64,000 bases of DNA from Limnanthes douglasii subsp. nivea (lineage: Eukaryota; Streptophyta; Magnoliopsida; Brassicales; Limnanthaceae), in assembly GCA_036936605.1 (NCBI GenBank), contig JAUPFV010000001.1, positions 342,189,081 through 342,253,080 of the forward strand, in the 5' to 3' direction. The notes beneath the pieces were generated by a model that saw only the letters and a list, made by a program, of their open reading frames with translations, was not told the origin of the DNA and searched no databases. Made by a program: the position numbers and the translations under genes. Shown here piece by piece: positions 1-10,590 of this stretch (positions within the stretch are counted from its first letter, which is position 1; each line of letters opens with the position of its first letter).

Positions 1-158
1 TGACATATATATAGTATAACCTGGTAATAATAGGGTTGAAAAATACGAAAATAGTTGTAGATCCAACATTCAACTAAGTTAGTAAAGTTATTCATCTTCA
101 TCATGTCATGTATGGAAGAGAAACGTAAACACGTTTATCAATACACACACATACATAC

Positions 159-190
<32 letters not shown>

Positions 191-1755
191 TCTCTATGTG
201 TACTGATCCAATGCATCTTAGTTATCGTGGAATTACAAAAATTCAACTTTTATCGACGTCTCACTCTTATCGGTGAAAATAATGCAGTCAAATAAGAAAG
301 AAAATACGCTTACCTGACTCGACTTATGCAATCGAGTATAACCTCTATTTTTTTATTTATCCAACCAAGATACCACGTAACCTCAACATCATGCATCACG
401 TACATCTTTCTCTTTATTGTTTCCTAGATCGACAAATCATCTCCTCTCTAATATTTTAAATGGAGACCACATCATCCAAAGTGATCGTCATATCCCTCAG
501 AGAGAACTATGAGTTTATGGTATCTAGATGCCATCTTTCAAAAAATACCCCTTTTAGTGTGTTATTCAGGTATCAATCATGCAATGCGTCTAACATTATT
601 TGAAGATATTGTTGTTGGCGACTTCACATAAAGTTGGTTAGATCGTCAAGTCTCAACTGAATAACAAAATATACGCGCCATAAAAAGAGAAAATGTGTGT
701 GCAGGCCTCTCTTACAAAATCAAAAATATATATATTTAGAATAAACATTTATTGATACTTCTCTTATTGTGGTAGAAGTGAGGTATCGTAGGTTTCAGCA
801 ATTCCTTAATAATCTCATAATATGACAGAATCGTGATTTGAACTCCCTAACTTTGTTCTATTCATGTTTGGTTAAACCTCCTCCGACGATTCATTTTTCA
901 AAGATGAATTATTAGGATTTGACTCTAAATATGGTGAAGGATCCCTACTATTCCATCTCGGTATACTCTTGCCGTCCTCATCAAATTATCAACGAGTTCT
1001 ATTTATTCGATTGGTTGGGCTTAAGCACTCACAAAAATGATACATTGACACAAATTTTTGATAACTTTCTCGATACATCCTATTACAATATAGATGAGCA
1101 CCTATGATAAAAGAAAACTAAAAAATATAATAGCGAATATAAATACTTTAACAAAGCTAATGATTTGACTTTCTGGGTCAACATGTTCTTCTACACCTCC
1201 AATAATCTCGACCATGTGGGTCGAAGTCTCCACACGGAGACAAAAAAAGTAGCTCCGCATGGAGACAAAAAAATTAGCGAAATATTTATCTCCAAAATTT
1301 CAAATTTATGTAAAGTATGTCAAATTGAAGTATAATATAATGGATTGTACTTTATTTAACAATTTAATGCAACTTAAAACAAAATTAAAAAACTAAAACC
1401 TAAGGAAAATCAGAATTCTATGTATATTTCTTACATAAATTTCACTTTCCCCTAAAAAAAATATAACGGTAAATAATGATGTGAATAACGGTTGTTACAT
1501 GTTCATTAAAAAACAACATTGAAATCGGAATTCCAATTTGTAATATTAATGAGTAGAGAAAATAAAAAAAACATAGTTTTTTATAATAAAAACAATATTT
1601 ATTGATTTAAAAAAATTGTTTATATATATGAAAAAATATGCAAGATAAACCATCTAACCATGGTATTTAGCTAAAAATCACCACTGGTTCTCCATATTTC
1701 GCGTTTGTCTCAAACTAGTCTTTTCGTTCACTTTTGTCTCCTATTAGTCTACCAT
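1..1755. other. AT-rich spacer, no gene recognised
   Basis: No open frame here resembles a family I know. The 62-codon frame at 919-1107 has no homologous look and no gene-like context. An AT dinucleotide tract lies at about 163-190. Nothing else is supported. Confidence 0.6.
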
Positions 1756-2045
1756 GTCTTAAAACTTTGCATGTTTAGACCTTCCACACGTGCGATTATT
1801 TATGAGTTACCACGTGACAACTCAAATAGTATATTTTTTGTCTGACATTTTTTCCGTCCAATCGTTTCCAATAATATCCATCCTTTAAAATTGAATATAA
1901 TTGTTAAAACATTGAGGTATATTATTGACAAAAGATTCAGAGGTCTAGTTGTGAGACGAAAATATACTATTTGAGCTACAACATGTATTCACAACTATAG
2001 TCCTACTCATGTGGTAGTGACTAACTTCACAATTAACCCCAAAAT
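1756..2045. repeat. MITE-like inverted repeat
   Basis: The word CTCAAATAGTATATTTT near 1823-1839 recurs as its reverse complement near 1957-1975. The similarity continues outward on both sides with mismatches, giving imperfect arms of roughly 55-60 bp (TTAGAC..CCAC..CTCAAATAG). There is no coding capacity. The layout fits a small non-autonomous DNA element; the ends and any target duplication are not resolved. Confidence 0.4.
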
Positions 2046-3945
2046 GAAATTATGTTTTCTATAATGACCCTCCGCTACCGAGAAAACAAATATTCATTCG
2101 TCGGATCAAACATAACCGATACTTATTTATCAAATAACTAGTTTCTTTAATAAAATGATCAAAATGGATATTTGATTTTAGAGAAGTTTTGAAACCAAGT
2201 ATTATAATCGGTCAATTTATTTCTCAATTTATCTCTCAAACAATATCTTTCCAAAAAATTCTCAAAACAACTATTATAATTTTTGGAATTCTAACTACTA
2301 TAGTCATTACTATAATCTCTCAAGCCAAGTTCTTCGTCTATTATCGTTTTGTACAAACTTCGAACAAATTTCATATTTGATCTACTCAAATTTGTTTGGC
2401 GGTGAATGATCATTAATGATTTAAATGTTTGATATACTGTTTCATTTCTATTATTTGTACTATATTTTTTTTCTAATATATGCTTCATAATGATAAGTAT
2501 TATAATATACAACATATACAGAAAAATGACAACGTTACTTTTGGGTAATGTTTATTTGTTTGTTTACAAGGATATCTTTCGTAGAATTCCCTCATATAAG
2601 CTATAATTACTTCATTATTTTTTACGCTGTGTATTATATATAGCTAATATTAAGGAGTTCTCCAAAATATGTCATTCGGATGAGTTATAGATAATAAATC
2701 AATATTATTCAAAGTTTACTTAACATAATAAATCATTATTATTCAAAATACTGGTTTTAAGCAAAAAGTAATCTTTAATATAAATTGGTAGGTTACATAC
2801 TTGTGTAAAGCCTAGTAATTATTATGTAGCCAAAATTGTCTAAATATGAACTTAAAGTTTTGGGTAGAGTTGGTATATTTATTTGAAATCGGCTCCTTAC
2901 CCTTTTAGACTAGCTGTAAAATTCACTTCCTTGCAGTATTTAGTTTTGATCTTAACGACGTCGTGCCTTCGGTTTGGGAATCTGAAGAATAATTTGTTCA
3001 CCAAAATAACCTTCAAAGATGACCATTATATCTCTTAAAAGTAGAGTTCTTATTTATTGTAACCATAAATCATTTTCTTCCTCGATTCTGGTTGACTTAA
3101 ATCAAAATATGAATCTCTTTTCTTTCTCAAGCTTAATATACGTCTTTTTTTAGATTTGAGAAGAGATTTAAATCTTCATGATATTATTCTATCCCCCAGA
3201 ATTTCTTAAACTTTCAAACCAAGCAGGTTGAATCTCCAATCTAGCAATATTTAAATATGTAATTCTTCTTACTAATATTCTTTAGATGTTTTTTTGAACT
3301 TTTAATTTTTAACCCTAATAAACTTTTCATTTTTGTTTTTGTTGATTTCAATTTGCGTATTTGCTCTCTTTACACGAAGAATAAAAGTCAGGTGACATAC
3401 TCTAAAAATTTGATAGTATAACATTAATATTAAATTGATTGAATATAAAGTAAAACAAGATAAAGTAAGCTTTAATCTATATGTTCTCGTGATAAGTGAT
3501 TAGATAACAAAGGAAAATTGGAATACAAAGGATAATAGCATGGAATGCATATAAAGATAAATTTGTTCATGGCAATATCGAACCTTAATCATGATCATTC
3601 AGAACCTGTAAAAAGAGAAACAATTTGGTATATGTGACTACAATTTTCAGTCTTCTACCCTTATATATCATAAGCTAAAACTTTATAATAAAGTAATAGC
3701 CCTAAGTAGATTTGGAGCTTGATTTTGATTAAAATCAACTTTCACTTTGCATTTTGAGGTTTTGATCTGATATGCCCTTTACACGGAAGTAACATCAGCT
3801 TTCAATCTGATTAAATGCTTGATATTAGTGATAACAGTTTGTGGAGTCTTTTCTATATGAATATTGTTTAGTTGTGTAATCATATTGATCTGTTCATTGT
3901 CTGGTTGTGAAGAGTTCATAAGATATTTACACGCTGTTTCATTGT
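2046..3945. other. AT-rich spacer, no gene recognised
   Basis: No convincing coding sequence on either strand. A short direct repeat built on AATAAATCA(A/T)TATTATTCAAA lies near 2694-2750. The two overlapping 63-74 codon frames at 2.2-2.5 kb look like chance frames in AT-rich DNA. Confidence 0.55.
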
Positions 3946-3949
3946 GTCA

Positions 3950-4775
3950 TAAATGTAGATGTACAAGATATTGTGGAGGAATTTATCCATATAAAATATC
4001 CACCTAATAACCATCATTATCCTTAGAACCTATCTGTATCTTATGGATACGTTTTATTGACACATTAAACTCGATCCATACTTTGCAACGAGTATGTTTT
4101 GACCTATGTTTTCAAGTACCCAAACCTTAACTGGCTTACCTAATGAGGAAGTTAATATCCTAATTATATTAACATTATATAAGATCTCTGATATGTTGGA
4201 AACATAATCCAAACAGTTGTAGTTGGACATTCAATGTTCGGATTGAAGAATGGTTTCCATTTGAGTAATCTCATCGAATATTCTCAAATCGACCATACAT
4301 TTATTTTCCATATCTTACACATGTCTTCCCGTAAAGTAAATTCTAGCATTATATGTCTTACGTCCCAAGAAGAGATATCTACATCACCTACAAATTTGAA
4401 ATAGTCTAATTTTTTTTAAATATAGCTTAGTTGAGGTTTACTTTTAGTGAATTTTCTAACTAGAGTAAATTTTGATGAGGCAAACAAAATATCCTTATCT
4501 ATTATAGAAAACTAGAAAACTAGAAGGCCATATGGTCACTTTTTTTTAATACTATAATGTTCAAGAATTGATGCCTTTGATGTGGCATAGTTGTCTCAAC
4601 ATAAGATTCGAATGTTATGTTTACTTGATTAACAACCTTATTTGTAGACTTTGAAGGATCAAAGATATGATTATTATGGAATTCAATACTTTGTTTAGCC
4701 ATAGTTTGATTGTTTCCTTTGTTGATAAGATTGTTATATTTATTTTTGAGCAGGAATGGAAACTCAACCACGAGA
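3950..4775 (-). pseudogene. LINE ORF1 fragment with DUF4283-like domain, decayed
   Basis: Conceptual minus-strand translation with frame changes and stops gives LEFTLREDMCKIW, then MRLLKWKPFFNPN..ECP..VWIMFP, then LTSSLGKPVKVW. This is the order and spacing of the plant LINE ORF1 / DUF4283 domain (xxxFTxxEDYxRVW, MRVFKWTPxFDPxxESPxxPVWVxFP, SLLGKPLxxD). The more upstream frame at 4771-4520 may be the N-terminal side of the same protein but carries no recognisable motif. No endonuclease or reverse transcriptase was found nearby, so this is a short remnant. The assignment rests on motif recall; a profile search would settle it. Confidence 0.5.
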
Positions 4776-5654
4776 TTGTCTAGGTTCTGCGTTTCTTTCT
4801 AGGATCTTTAGTTTTTTGAAATAAAGTTTGAAGATGAAGATTTATTTGCCTATGATACCTTAATCGGTGATGCTTGAGGTAAATCGTAAAAGCCCTTTTC
4901 CTTTTCTAGTTTGATCACCATTAAAATTGGCAAGAAGTCAGATCATATCTTACAACTAGGCCAACAATCTTTAAACAACTACTTTTCAGATCTTAGAGTG
5001 TTTCATCTTGTTCCGGTTAACGTACTCTATTCAAAATATTGTTACTTAATAATTTATAATAATAATAATGACATTATTGTGTTTAAATATTAAATAATTA
5101 ATTTGATATTAAAGTCACGGACTAAATAATGATAAAAACATAGAAACACGTGTAATAATTAAAATATAACAACACTTGTAGTACTTATACAAAATCACTA
5201 AAATTATAATAAAACTATAACAATTATTATATCCCTAATAATGATCAAAATATAACAACTTTTTTTAATATTTATAATCAAACCATAATAATAATCAAAA
5301 TATAATAATAAATCTATAATAACTTTATACTACTTTTAAATAATAAAATATAACCTATTAAATATATAAAAAAAATCATTTATTAAACAATAACTAAGGC
5401 TTATATTTAACACTATTAAAGTAATATAATTACTTTTTGAAATATTTCAAAACTGACATTAAAAAATCCACACATTATAAAATTATTATATGTATTGAAA
5501 ATATCCAAAATATTATATGTAAAAGTACCCATAAATATCCACTTAAATATTCCATTTATAGTCAATACCCATATTTTGGAGCCAAATTTCTCTTTTTTAC
5601 TTTTTGTTTTATTTTTACTTTAAAAATCCGTATCTATCTCACTGTGAGCCAGAA
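4776..5654. other. AT-rich spacer, no gene recognised
   Basis: Very AT-rich sequence with many runs such as ATAATAATAATAA (about 5040-5330). The frames here are short and without recognisable motifs. Confidence 0.55.
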
Positions 5655-6050
5655 AAAGAATCTGATAGTACCATCAATTTTGTTTTTCTAAAACGAACAA
5701 AACTAGATCCATTAATGATTTTTTTTTTTGTCAGTAACATACGAGATCAGACATACCAAACACACGAGACCATGCATAAAATATATACAAGACCAATAAT
5801 AAATAAGCATGCGAGACTAAACATATCAAACATGCAAGATCAAACACAAAAAACATGCGAGACCGGGATAAATAAACATGTGAGACCATACATAAATAAG
5901 CATGAGAGACATGTACTAATTAATGATAAAGATACGATACCAGAGTTACTCAGTCTGACAGAAAAAAATATCATCGATGAATCTAGTTTTTTTCGTCTCC
6001 AAAGAACGATATTTGGTCGCATGACTTATCATGTCTTGTCTCGCATGATT
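5655..6050. repeat. Fold-back repeat with repeated CATGCGAGAC words
   Basis: The stretch around 5700-5735 (ACTAGATCCATTAATGATTT..GTCAG) recurs inverted around 5956-5992 (CTGAC..ATCATCGATGAATCTAGT), and the similarity continues outward to about 5660 and 6040. The loop holds several CATGCGAGAC-like words. The reverse-complement word GTCTCGCATG follows at about 6000-6125. The 149-codon plus-strand frame over this interval is a by-product of the repeat, not a gene. It ends immediately before the MULE-1 terminus. Confidence 0.5.
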
Positions 6051-6134
6051 TAATCATGTCTCGCCTCACATGTTTGGTATATCTTTTCTCGCGTATTTAT
6101 TTATATCTGATCTCGCATGTTTATTTATATTTTA

Positions 6135-6245
6135 GGGTCAAGCTATATATACCCAATTCAGGTTTAAGTATACCCAATTTTGAGTATACCCAAAGGTGAT
6201 CTAAGTATACCCATTTTTTTTCTAAAAATGCCCTTTTGTGGGTAT
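6135..6245 (+). repeat. MULE-1 left terminal inverted repeat and subterminal repeats
   Basis: Contains TATATACCCAATTCAGG followed by three closely spaced copies of AGTATACCCA (about 6167, 6183 and 6205), then GGGTATATAAG near 6240. The first about 35 bp match the right end inverted. Repeated subterminal words of this kind are typical of transposase binding sites (inference). Confidence 0.65.
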
Positions 6246-6345
6246 ATAAGCCAATTTTTTTTTACTATCCACTCCACTTTAACTTACACTTTCTCTCACT
6301 TCTCTCTAAAATCTCACTCTCACTTCTCTCTCATATTTTCCGTCG

Positions 6346-6391
6346 AACCACCACCACCACCACTCCTCCTCCTCCTCCTCCTCCTCCTTCA
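6346..6391 (+). repeat. CCA/CTC trinucleotide microsatellite in the PMD 5' leader
   Basis: Runs of CCA then CTC lie directly before the ATG at 6394, in the probable 5' untranslated leader of the PMD gene. Confidence 0.8.
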
Positions 6392-6393
6392 TC

Positions 6394-9042
6394 ATGGTCA
6401 AGAACAAAAACCCTCCGCCGCCTCCTACGTAAGTTCCTAACTTAATTTTGTTTCTTAATTTTGTTAGATTTACGTATGAATTTTAGTTTTTGGTTAGATT
6501 TAGGGTTGAATTTTATGTTTAGGATAGAATTAGGTAGAGAATTAGGGTTTAGGATAGAATTAGGTAGAGAATTGGGGCCATTTTCCAGCCAACTCGCCGG
6601 CTGGAAAATGGCTGGCGACGCACCGATGGTGCTGCCCAAGGCGCACCATCGGTGCGTGATGGTGTGCCTGTGCCGAGCGGCACTAGCACCCGTGCCGCTC
6701 GGTTCGCCTTCTAGCGTACCTATGGTGCGCAAATTGTTTTTTAAAAAAATCTCCAAATTTTGTTTCAAAAGTTCCGGTATTGCATTTTTTTAGAAAAAAA
6801 ACTTCAAATTTATTAGAAATTATTTTATTCAATTAGCCAACCATGCGTATTAGAGTGTTGATGATTTAAATTTTGTAAGTTACTGTTATTAATTTCGTGT
6901 TTTGTTTTGTATTTTTGTAGGTCAGACGCGGTTGAGGAGCGACGTCTTCCTCGATTCAGGGCGTATCCCCCTGGGTCACGTCCGCCACCGCCAGGGAAGA
7001 GTATTAAGACTATTCGCGCGGTTGAGAATGAGCGGGTCCGCGATGCCAAGCGAGGACGAGATTTACCAGACGACCCTGAGACTATTCGTCTTAGGGAGGA
7101 GGAGGAACGGATACGGAGTGATCGGTCTTTGCGCCGAATCAAGCATGGCCAGAGGAAGGAAAAGGCCATAGTGACTGAGGACATTGATATCATAGGTGGA
7201 GGCTCCTCACGACGAGAGACGTCGTCATCACATACACATAGATCACCACCTCCCACTGCTAGTGATCCACCACCTCCCTCTCCTTCTCGCAGAGCTGCGT
7301 CCCCTGCGCATACTATTACACATCCACCACCTGTTAGTGACAGGGTGGATGCCACTGGGGACCCTGAGCAGGACACGATCGACGAGGAGCACATAGATGC
7401 CATCCACACCGAGGAGCAGCGAAAGACGTTTGCATTTCTCAAATGCAACAAGATCCCTATTTTTCCTGACTACAAGGAGCATGAGGTGTACCACGTCTTC
7501 ATCGGACAGGTAAGTACCTAATTATTAAATGTCTACTCTAAGGTTTTACTATTATTATGTTCTGACTTAGTTTTTAATTTATAGGATCGCACTACACTGG
7601 GCATACAGGCACATTATAATGTGCTTCGTATGTGGGACCTCACTGCTCAGCCAGATGTGCAGCGATTTTTGGCGCAGACTCCTTTTGGTCCTCTTATAGC
7701 CCACCTGCCTCAGTACTTCACACATTCCGTCCTAGATGAGGTTTTTGTTGAGCGTTGGCATCAGGAGACCAACACTTTCCATTTCTCATTTGGGGAGATG
7801 ACGATTACGCTTGATGATGTCAGCTGCATTACAGGTCTCCCTGTAGTTGGTCGGACACTTGATGTAGTCACGGCTCCACGTGACGAGGCATACAGCTACT
7901 ACGCTAGTATGTTAGGTCTGACAGTAGATGAGGTCCGCACAGAGATACAGTCCACCAGAGGCGTTGGCTTCAAGATAAAGTGGCTGGGGGAGACTTTCAC
8001 CAGGGGGCGTTACAACGAGCAGACTGATGCTGAGACTATCCGCCAGGTATCACGAGCATACCTTATGTTCTTATTTGGTTGCACTATTTTTGCGGATACT
8101 AGTCAGAAAAGCGTCAAGGCTGACTACTTATACGGGTTAGCCAATATGGATTCTGGGTTGTGGGACATCGCGTGGGGTACGAGTGCATTGGCATTCCTGT
8201 TCCGTGGTTTGGGTGATGCTTCGAAAGCATCGAAGCATAACCTTTATGGTTTTGTAGCTATGCTCGATTGTTGGATCTACGACCACTTCCCCGCGTTCAG
8301 GGCCTCAGAGAATGCTGACCACGTAGCGAGGCAGCCTAGGATTGTGAAGTGGCTACCGAAGCGGATTGTTGGGCAAAACATCCGACCCAAATCGGTTGTC
8401 CGTACTCTCATTCCTGATCAGAAGGAGGCAGATGTAAGTTTTTAAATATTTTTTTGCATTATCATTTTGATATTAAGTTTTAGGATTTCAAAACAATGTA
8501 ATTGTTTTAATGTTTTGTAACAGGTGATATTTGAGCCATACGAGGACATTAGAGTCCAGTTTCCAATTCAGGAGATTCGCACCATTGTTTATCCTTTGCG
8601 GATGATGAGCACGGTCGAGGGCTACATGCCTGATCGGGTTATGCGCCAGTTTGGCCGGGTTCAAGATGAGCCCGAACTCCCACTTGTACTACGACCGGGT
8701 TATAGGAAAGGAGATCTAGCGAGGTACACGTGGCGAGAGAGCGCATGGTTAGATTGGCGTCAACACTTGCTTTCTGAAGATCGATTGACAGTTACCATTG
8801 CCACGTATAGACAGTCAGCGACGAACACCTACTGGAGGTACCTGGCTGAGTATGGTTGGCATACTATTACTCCACCACCACGTACCACGAACGATAGACT
8901 GTTAGACGATGTTCGCTCCATTGTTACTATGCCCGTAGAGCGTGGGGAAGCGGGTGCGCTTAGGTGGAGAGATCAAGTCCTGCAGCTCTTCTCTCCTTGG
9001 TTGTTTGTCCTCATTATCGGACTTGTTTTAGCGTTGTTATGA
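6394..9042 (+). CDS. Plant mobile domain (PMD) protein, four exons, uninterrupted
   Basis: Predicted exons 6394-6428, 6921-7509, 7585-8433 and 8524-9042 join in frame into 664 codons including the stop. Each junction has a GT..AG pair (GTAAGT donors at 6429, 7510 and 8434). The first about 210 residues are low-complexity: proline-rich, then charged and RS-like, then Ser/Pro/His-rich. Exon 3 carries the PMD core: FVERWHQETNTFHFSFGEMT, ITLDDVSCITGLPVVGR, YLMFLFGCTIFADTS and a GxVAMLDCWIYDHFP-type block. Exon 4 holds the YMPDRVMRQFGRVQDEP block. This is the aminotransferase-like PMD family (MAIN/MAIL1 relatives), known as host genes involved in silencing and genome stability and as passengers of MULEs and Ty3 elements. 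Lying between MULE termini, this copy is the transposon-borne kind. Its role is unknown. The hydrophobic last about 20 residues (LFVLIIGLVLALL) are unusual and could instead reflect a missed final intron. Confidence 0.85.
6577..6728. repeat. Palindrome island 1, in intron 1 of the MULE-1 PMD gene
   Basis: Successive perfect or near-perfect hairpins in about 150 bp. A 14 bp stem runs 6577-6590 / 6599-6612 (GCCATTTTCCAGCC). A 15 bp stem runs 6618-6632 / 6643-6657 (ACGCACCGATGGTGC). An 11 bp stem runs 6673-6683 / 6692-6702 (CCGAGCGGCAC). GC content is visibly far above the surrounding AT-rich intron. Confidence 0.85.
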
Positions 9043-9450
9043 TCTTTCATTCTTGTGGACTTCTTAGTTGTTTCACTATCGTATTTTGTATTATGACTTA
9101 TGACATCTACTTTGTAATATGACTTATGACATCTACTATCTACTGCTTCTACTGTTCTTTTAGATTTTTTGTACTTAACTTGGTCTGGTTTTTTATAATT
9201 GAGATTCGACAAACAAACAAAAGTCGTACCATAACACCATAACACCGAAACACCATAACACTATAATAGTAATTCTCGATTTTTTGTACTTAACTTCATC
9301 TTAAATTCGTCAAAAAATAACACTATAATAGTAATTCATTCACCTAAAATCCATAACACCATAACACCAAAACACCATAACATTCACTTAAATTTGTCAA
9401 AAAAACACCATAACCCCAAAACAAATTTAAAAAAAATACAAGTTAAATTG
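9043..9450. other. Spacer with AACACCATAACAC low-complexity repeats
   Basis: Between the PMD stop and palindrome island 2. Contains a short duplication of ATGACTTATGACATCTACT (about 9093 and 9121) and many AACACCATAACAC words between 9230 and 9420. No coding sequence. Confidence 0.65.
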
Positions 9451-9451
9451 C

Positions 9452-9745
9452 ACCATGGGTACGCAATCAGTGGTACCTATGGTGCACACTACTGCATACC
9501 CATGGTACAATACCCTGTGCACCATGGTTACACAGCAGGCAGTACCCATGGTGCATGGTACCATCGGTAAAGGGGGTTTGTACCGATGGTACAACCCCCT
9601 TGTACCGATGGTACAATGCACCGGCCGACACGATATGTACCAACCGGTGCATGGCACCATCGGTACACAGTCTCGTGTATACACCAGACTGTGTACCGTA
9701 GGTACCGTAGCCTGTGCACCATGGGTACACAGAAGACAGTACCTA
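9452..9745. repeat. Palindrome island 2, between the PMD and SANT-like genes
   Basis: Dense variants of GTACCATGGTGC, GTACCATCGGTAC and CACCGATGGTAC in both orientations. One example is a 12 bp stem 9558-9569 / 9581-9592 (GTACCATCGGTA). Because the array is largely reverse-complement symmetric, it throws long overlapping frames on both strands (to 137 codons), none of which is a gene. Confidence 0.8.
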
Positions 9746-9844
9746 TGGTGCGCAATTTTATCTTGGAATTTTTTTCCCGGTTTTTTTTCCCGCGTTTTCT
9801 TTTTTCGCGCTCTAAAATTCCCGCCAAAGTAAACTCTCATTCTT

Positions 9845-9854
9845 CTATATAAGG
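9845..9854 (+). promoter_or_regulatory. TATA box of the SANT-like gene
   Basis: CTATATAAGG lies 64 bp before the ATG at 9918, followed by a CA/CT-rich leader typical of a plant transcription start. Confidence 0.6.
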
Positions 9855-9917
9855 AAGTCTACCTTACAACACCAAACACACAAAACTCTCCTTCTAACAT
9901 AGTTGAAGTCTATCTTA

Positions 9918-10307
9918 ATGGGTTGGAGTGTGTTTGATGATGCTCATCTGCTCAAGGCTGTGAAAGCTGTGAAGTTCAAACGCCCGGACGATAATACCGA
10001 TGAGTTCTTTGATGAAGTTTTGTGTATGATGTATTTCATGTACGGCGAAATGTCTACATCTAGACAAATGCCTCGATCTCGTACTCGTCAAGAGGTAGCC
10101 ACTAGGTACAAGTCTATAACTAGTGGACCGATGTTCTTGGTGTTTAACGAGCCCCCAGAAGTCAAGAATGATGCGTTCGACTCCTTCGGTTTAATGATCA
10201 CAGACTATTTGTCTTTGGAAATGGCACAATACGTTCATTCTCAAATTGCCATGAAGGAGGAAACAGTGCGTATTCTCAGCGACAATGGAGGCTACGATTT
10301 TGACTAA
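9918..10307 (+). CDS. Small SANT/Myb-like protein of MULE-1
   Basis: A 129-codon intact ORF with its own TATA box. The N-terminal half reads WSVFDDAHLLKAVKAVKF, then FFDEVLCMMYFMYGEM and an RSRTRQEVATRYKSI segment. This looks like a helical SANT/Myb or trihelix-like unit with an invariant-looking LCxMYFxYG core. The C-terminal half (FDSFGLMITDYLSLEMAQYV) is unassigned. Two relatives occur in MULE-2 (39,190-39,398 minus and 39,797-40,117 plus), sharing the L(C/V)CxMY(F/Y)xY core and the charged helix before it. It lies between the PMD gene and the transposase, on the PMD strand. A DNA-binding or helper role is inferred only from fold resemblance and position; I do not recognise it as a named family. 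Start chosen as the first ATG after the TATA box. Confidence 0.7.
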   Translation: MGWSVFDDAHLLKAVKAVKFKRPDDNTDEFFDEVLCMMYFMYGEMSTSRQMPRSRTRQEVATRYKSITSGPMFLVFNEPPEVKNDAFDSFGLMITDYLSLEMAQYVHSQIAMKEETVRILSDNGGYDFD

Positions 10308-10590
10308 TTGTCTGTTCTATATCAAGTTATGTACTAATGTTTAGAAGATGTTGTTGTTGCTTGTTCCAGATGTTTTATTTTAGTTATGAAATTATTATTG
10401 GCTTATCGTTATAAGTTGGTAAGTTGAATGAATTACTGCAATAAAAGGGAAGGACCAAAAAAACCAAAACGATGTAGTAAAACAAACAAATTTCTAAACA
10501 TCATACATGCTTACAAATGACGTAAAGCGACCAAAAAACACAAATGAGTTCGAAACAATAACATAAACCCGACCAAAACACATAAACCTA
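10308..10590. other. Short spacer between convergent 3' ends
   Basis: AT-rich, with no coding sequence. It separates the SANT-like stop from the end of the transposase-OTU gene and must contain the 3' ends of both transcripts. Confidence 0.6.

Noticed and set aside
919..1107. 62-codon frame
   Set aside because: No homology, promoter or neighbour supports it; its length is expected by chance in 64 kb.
6825..7521. 208-codon minus-strand frame opposite PMD exon 2
   Set aside because: Shadow of the Pro/Arg/Ser-rich coding exon; the plus strand joins to clear PMD exons with good splice sites.
9427..9852. Several overlapping 87-137 codon frames on both strands
   Set aside because: They are translations of the strand-symmetric palindrome array; no domain, promoter or conservation supports any of them.
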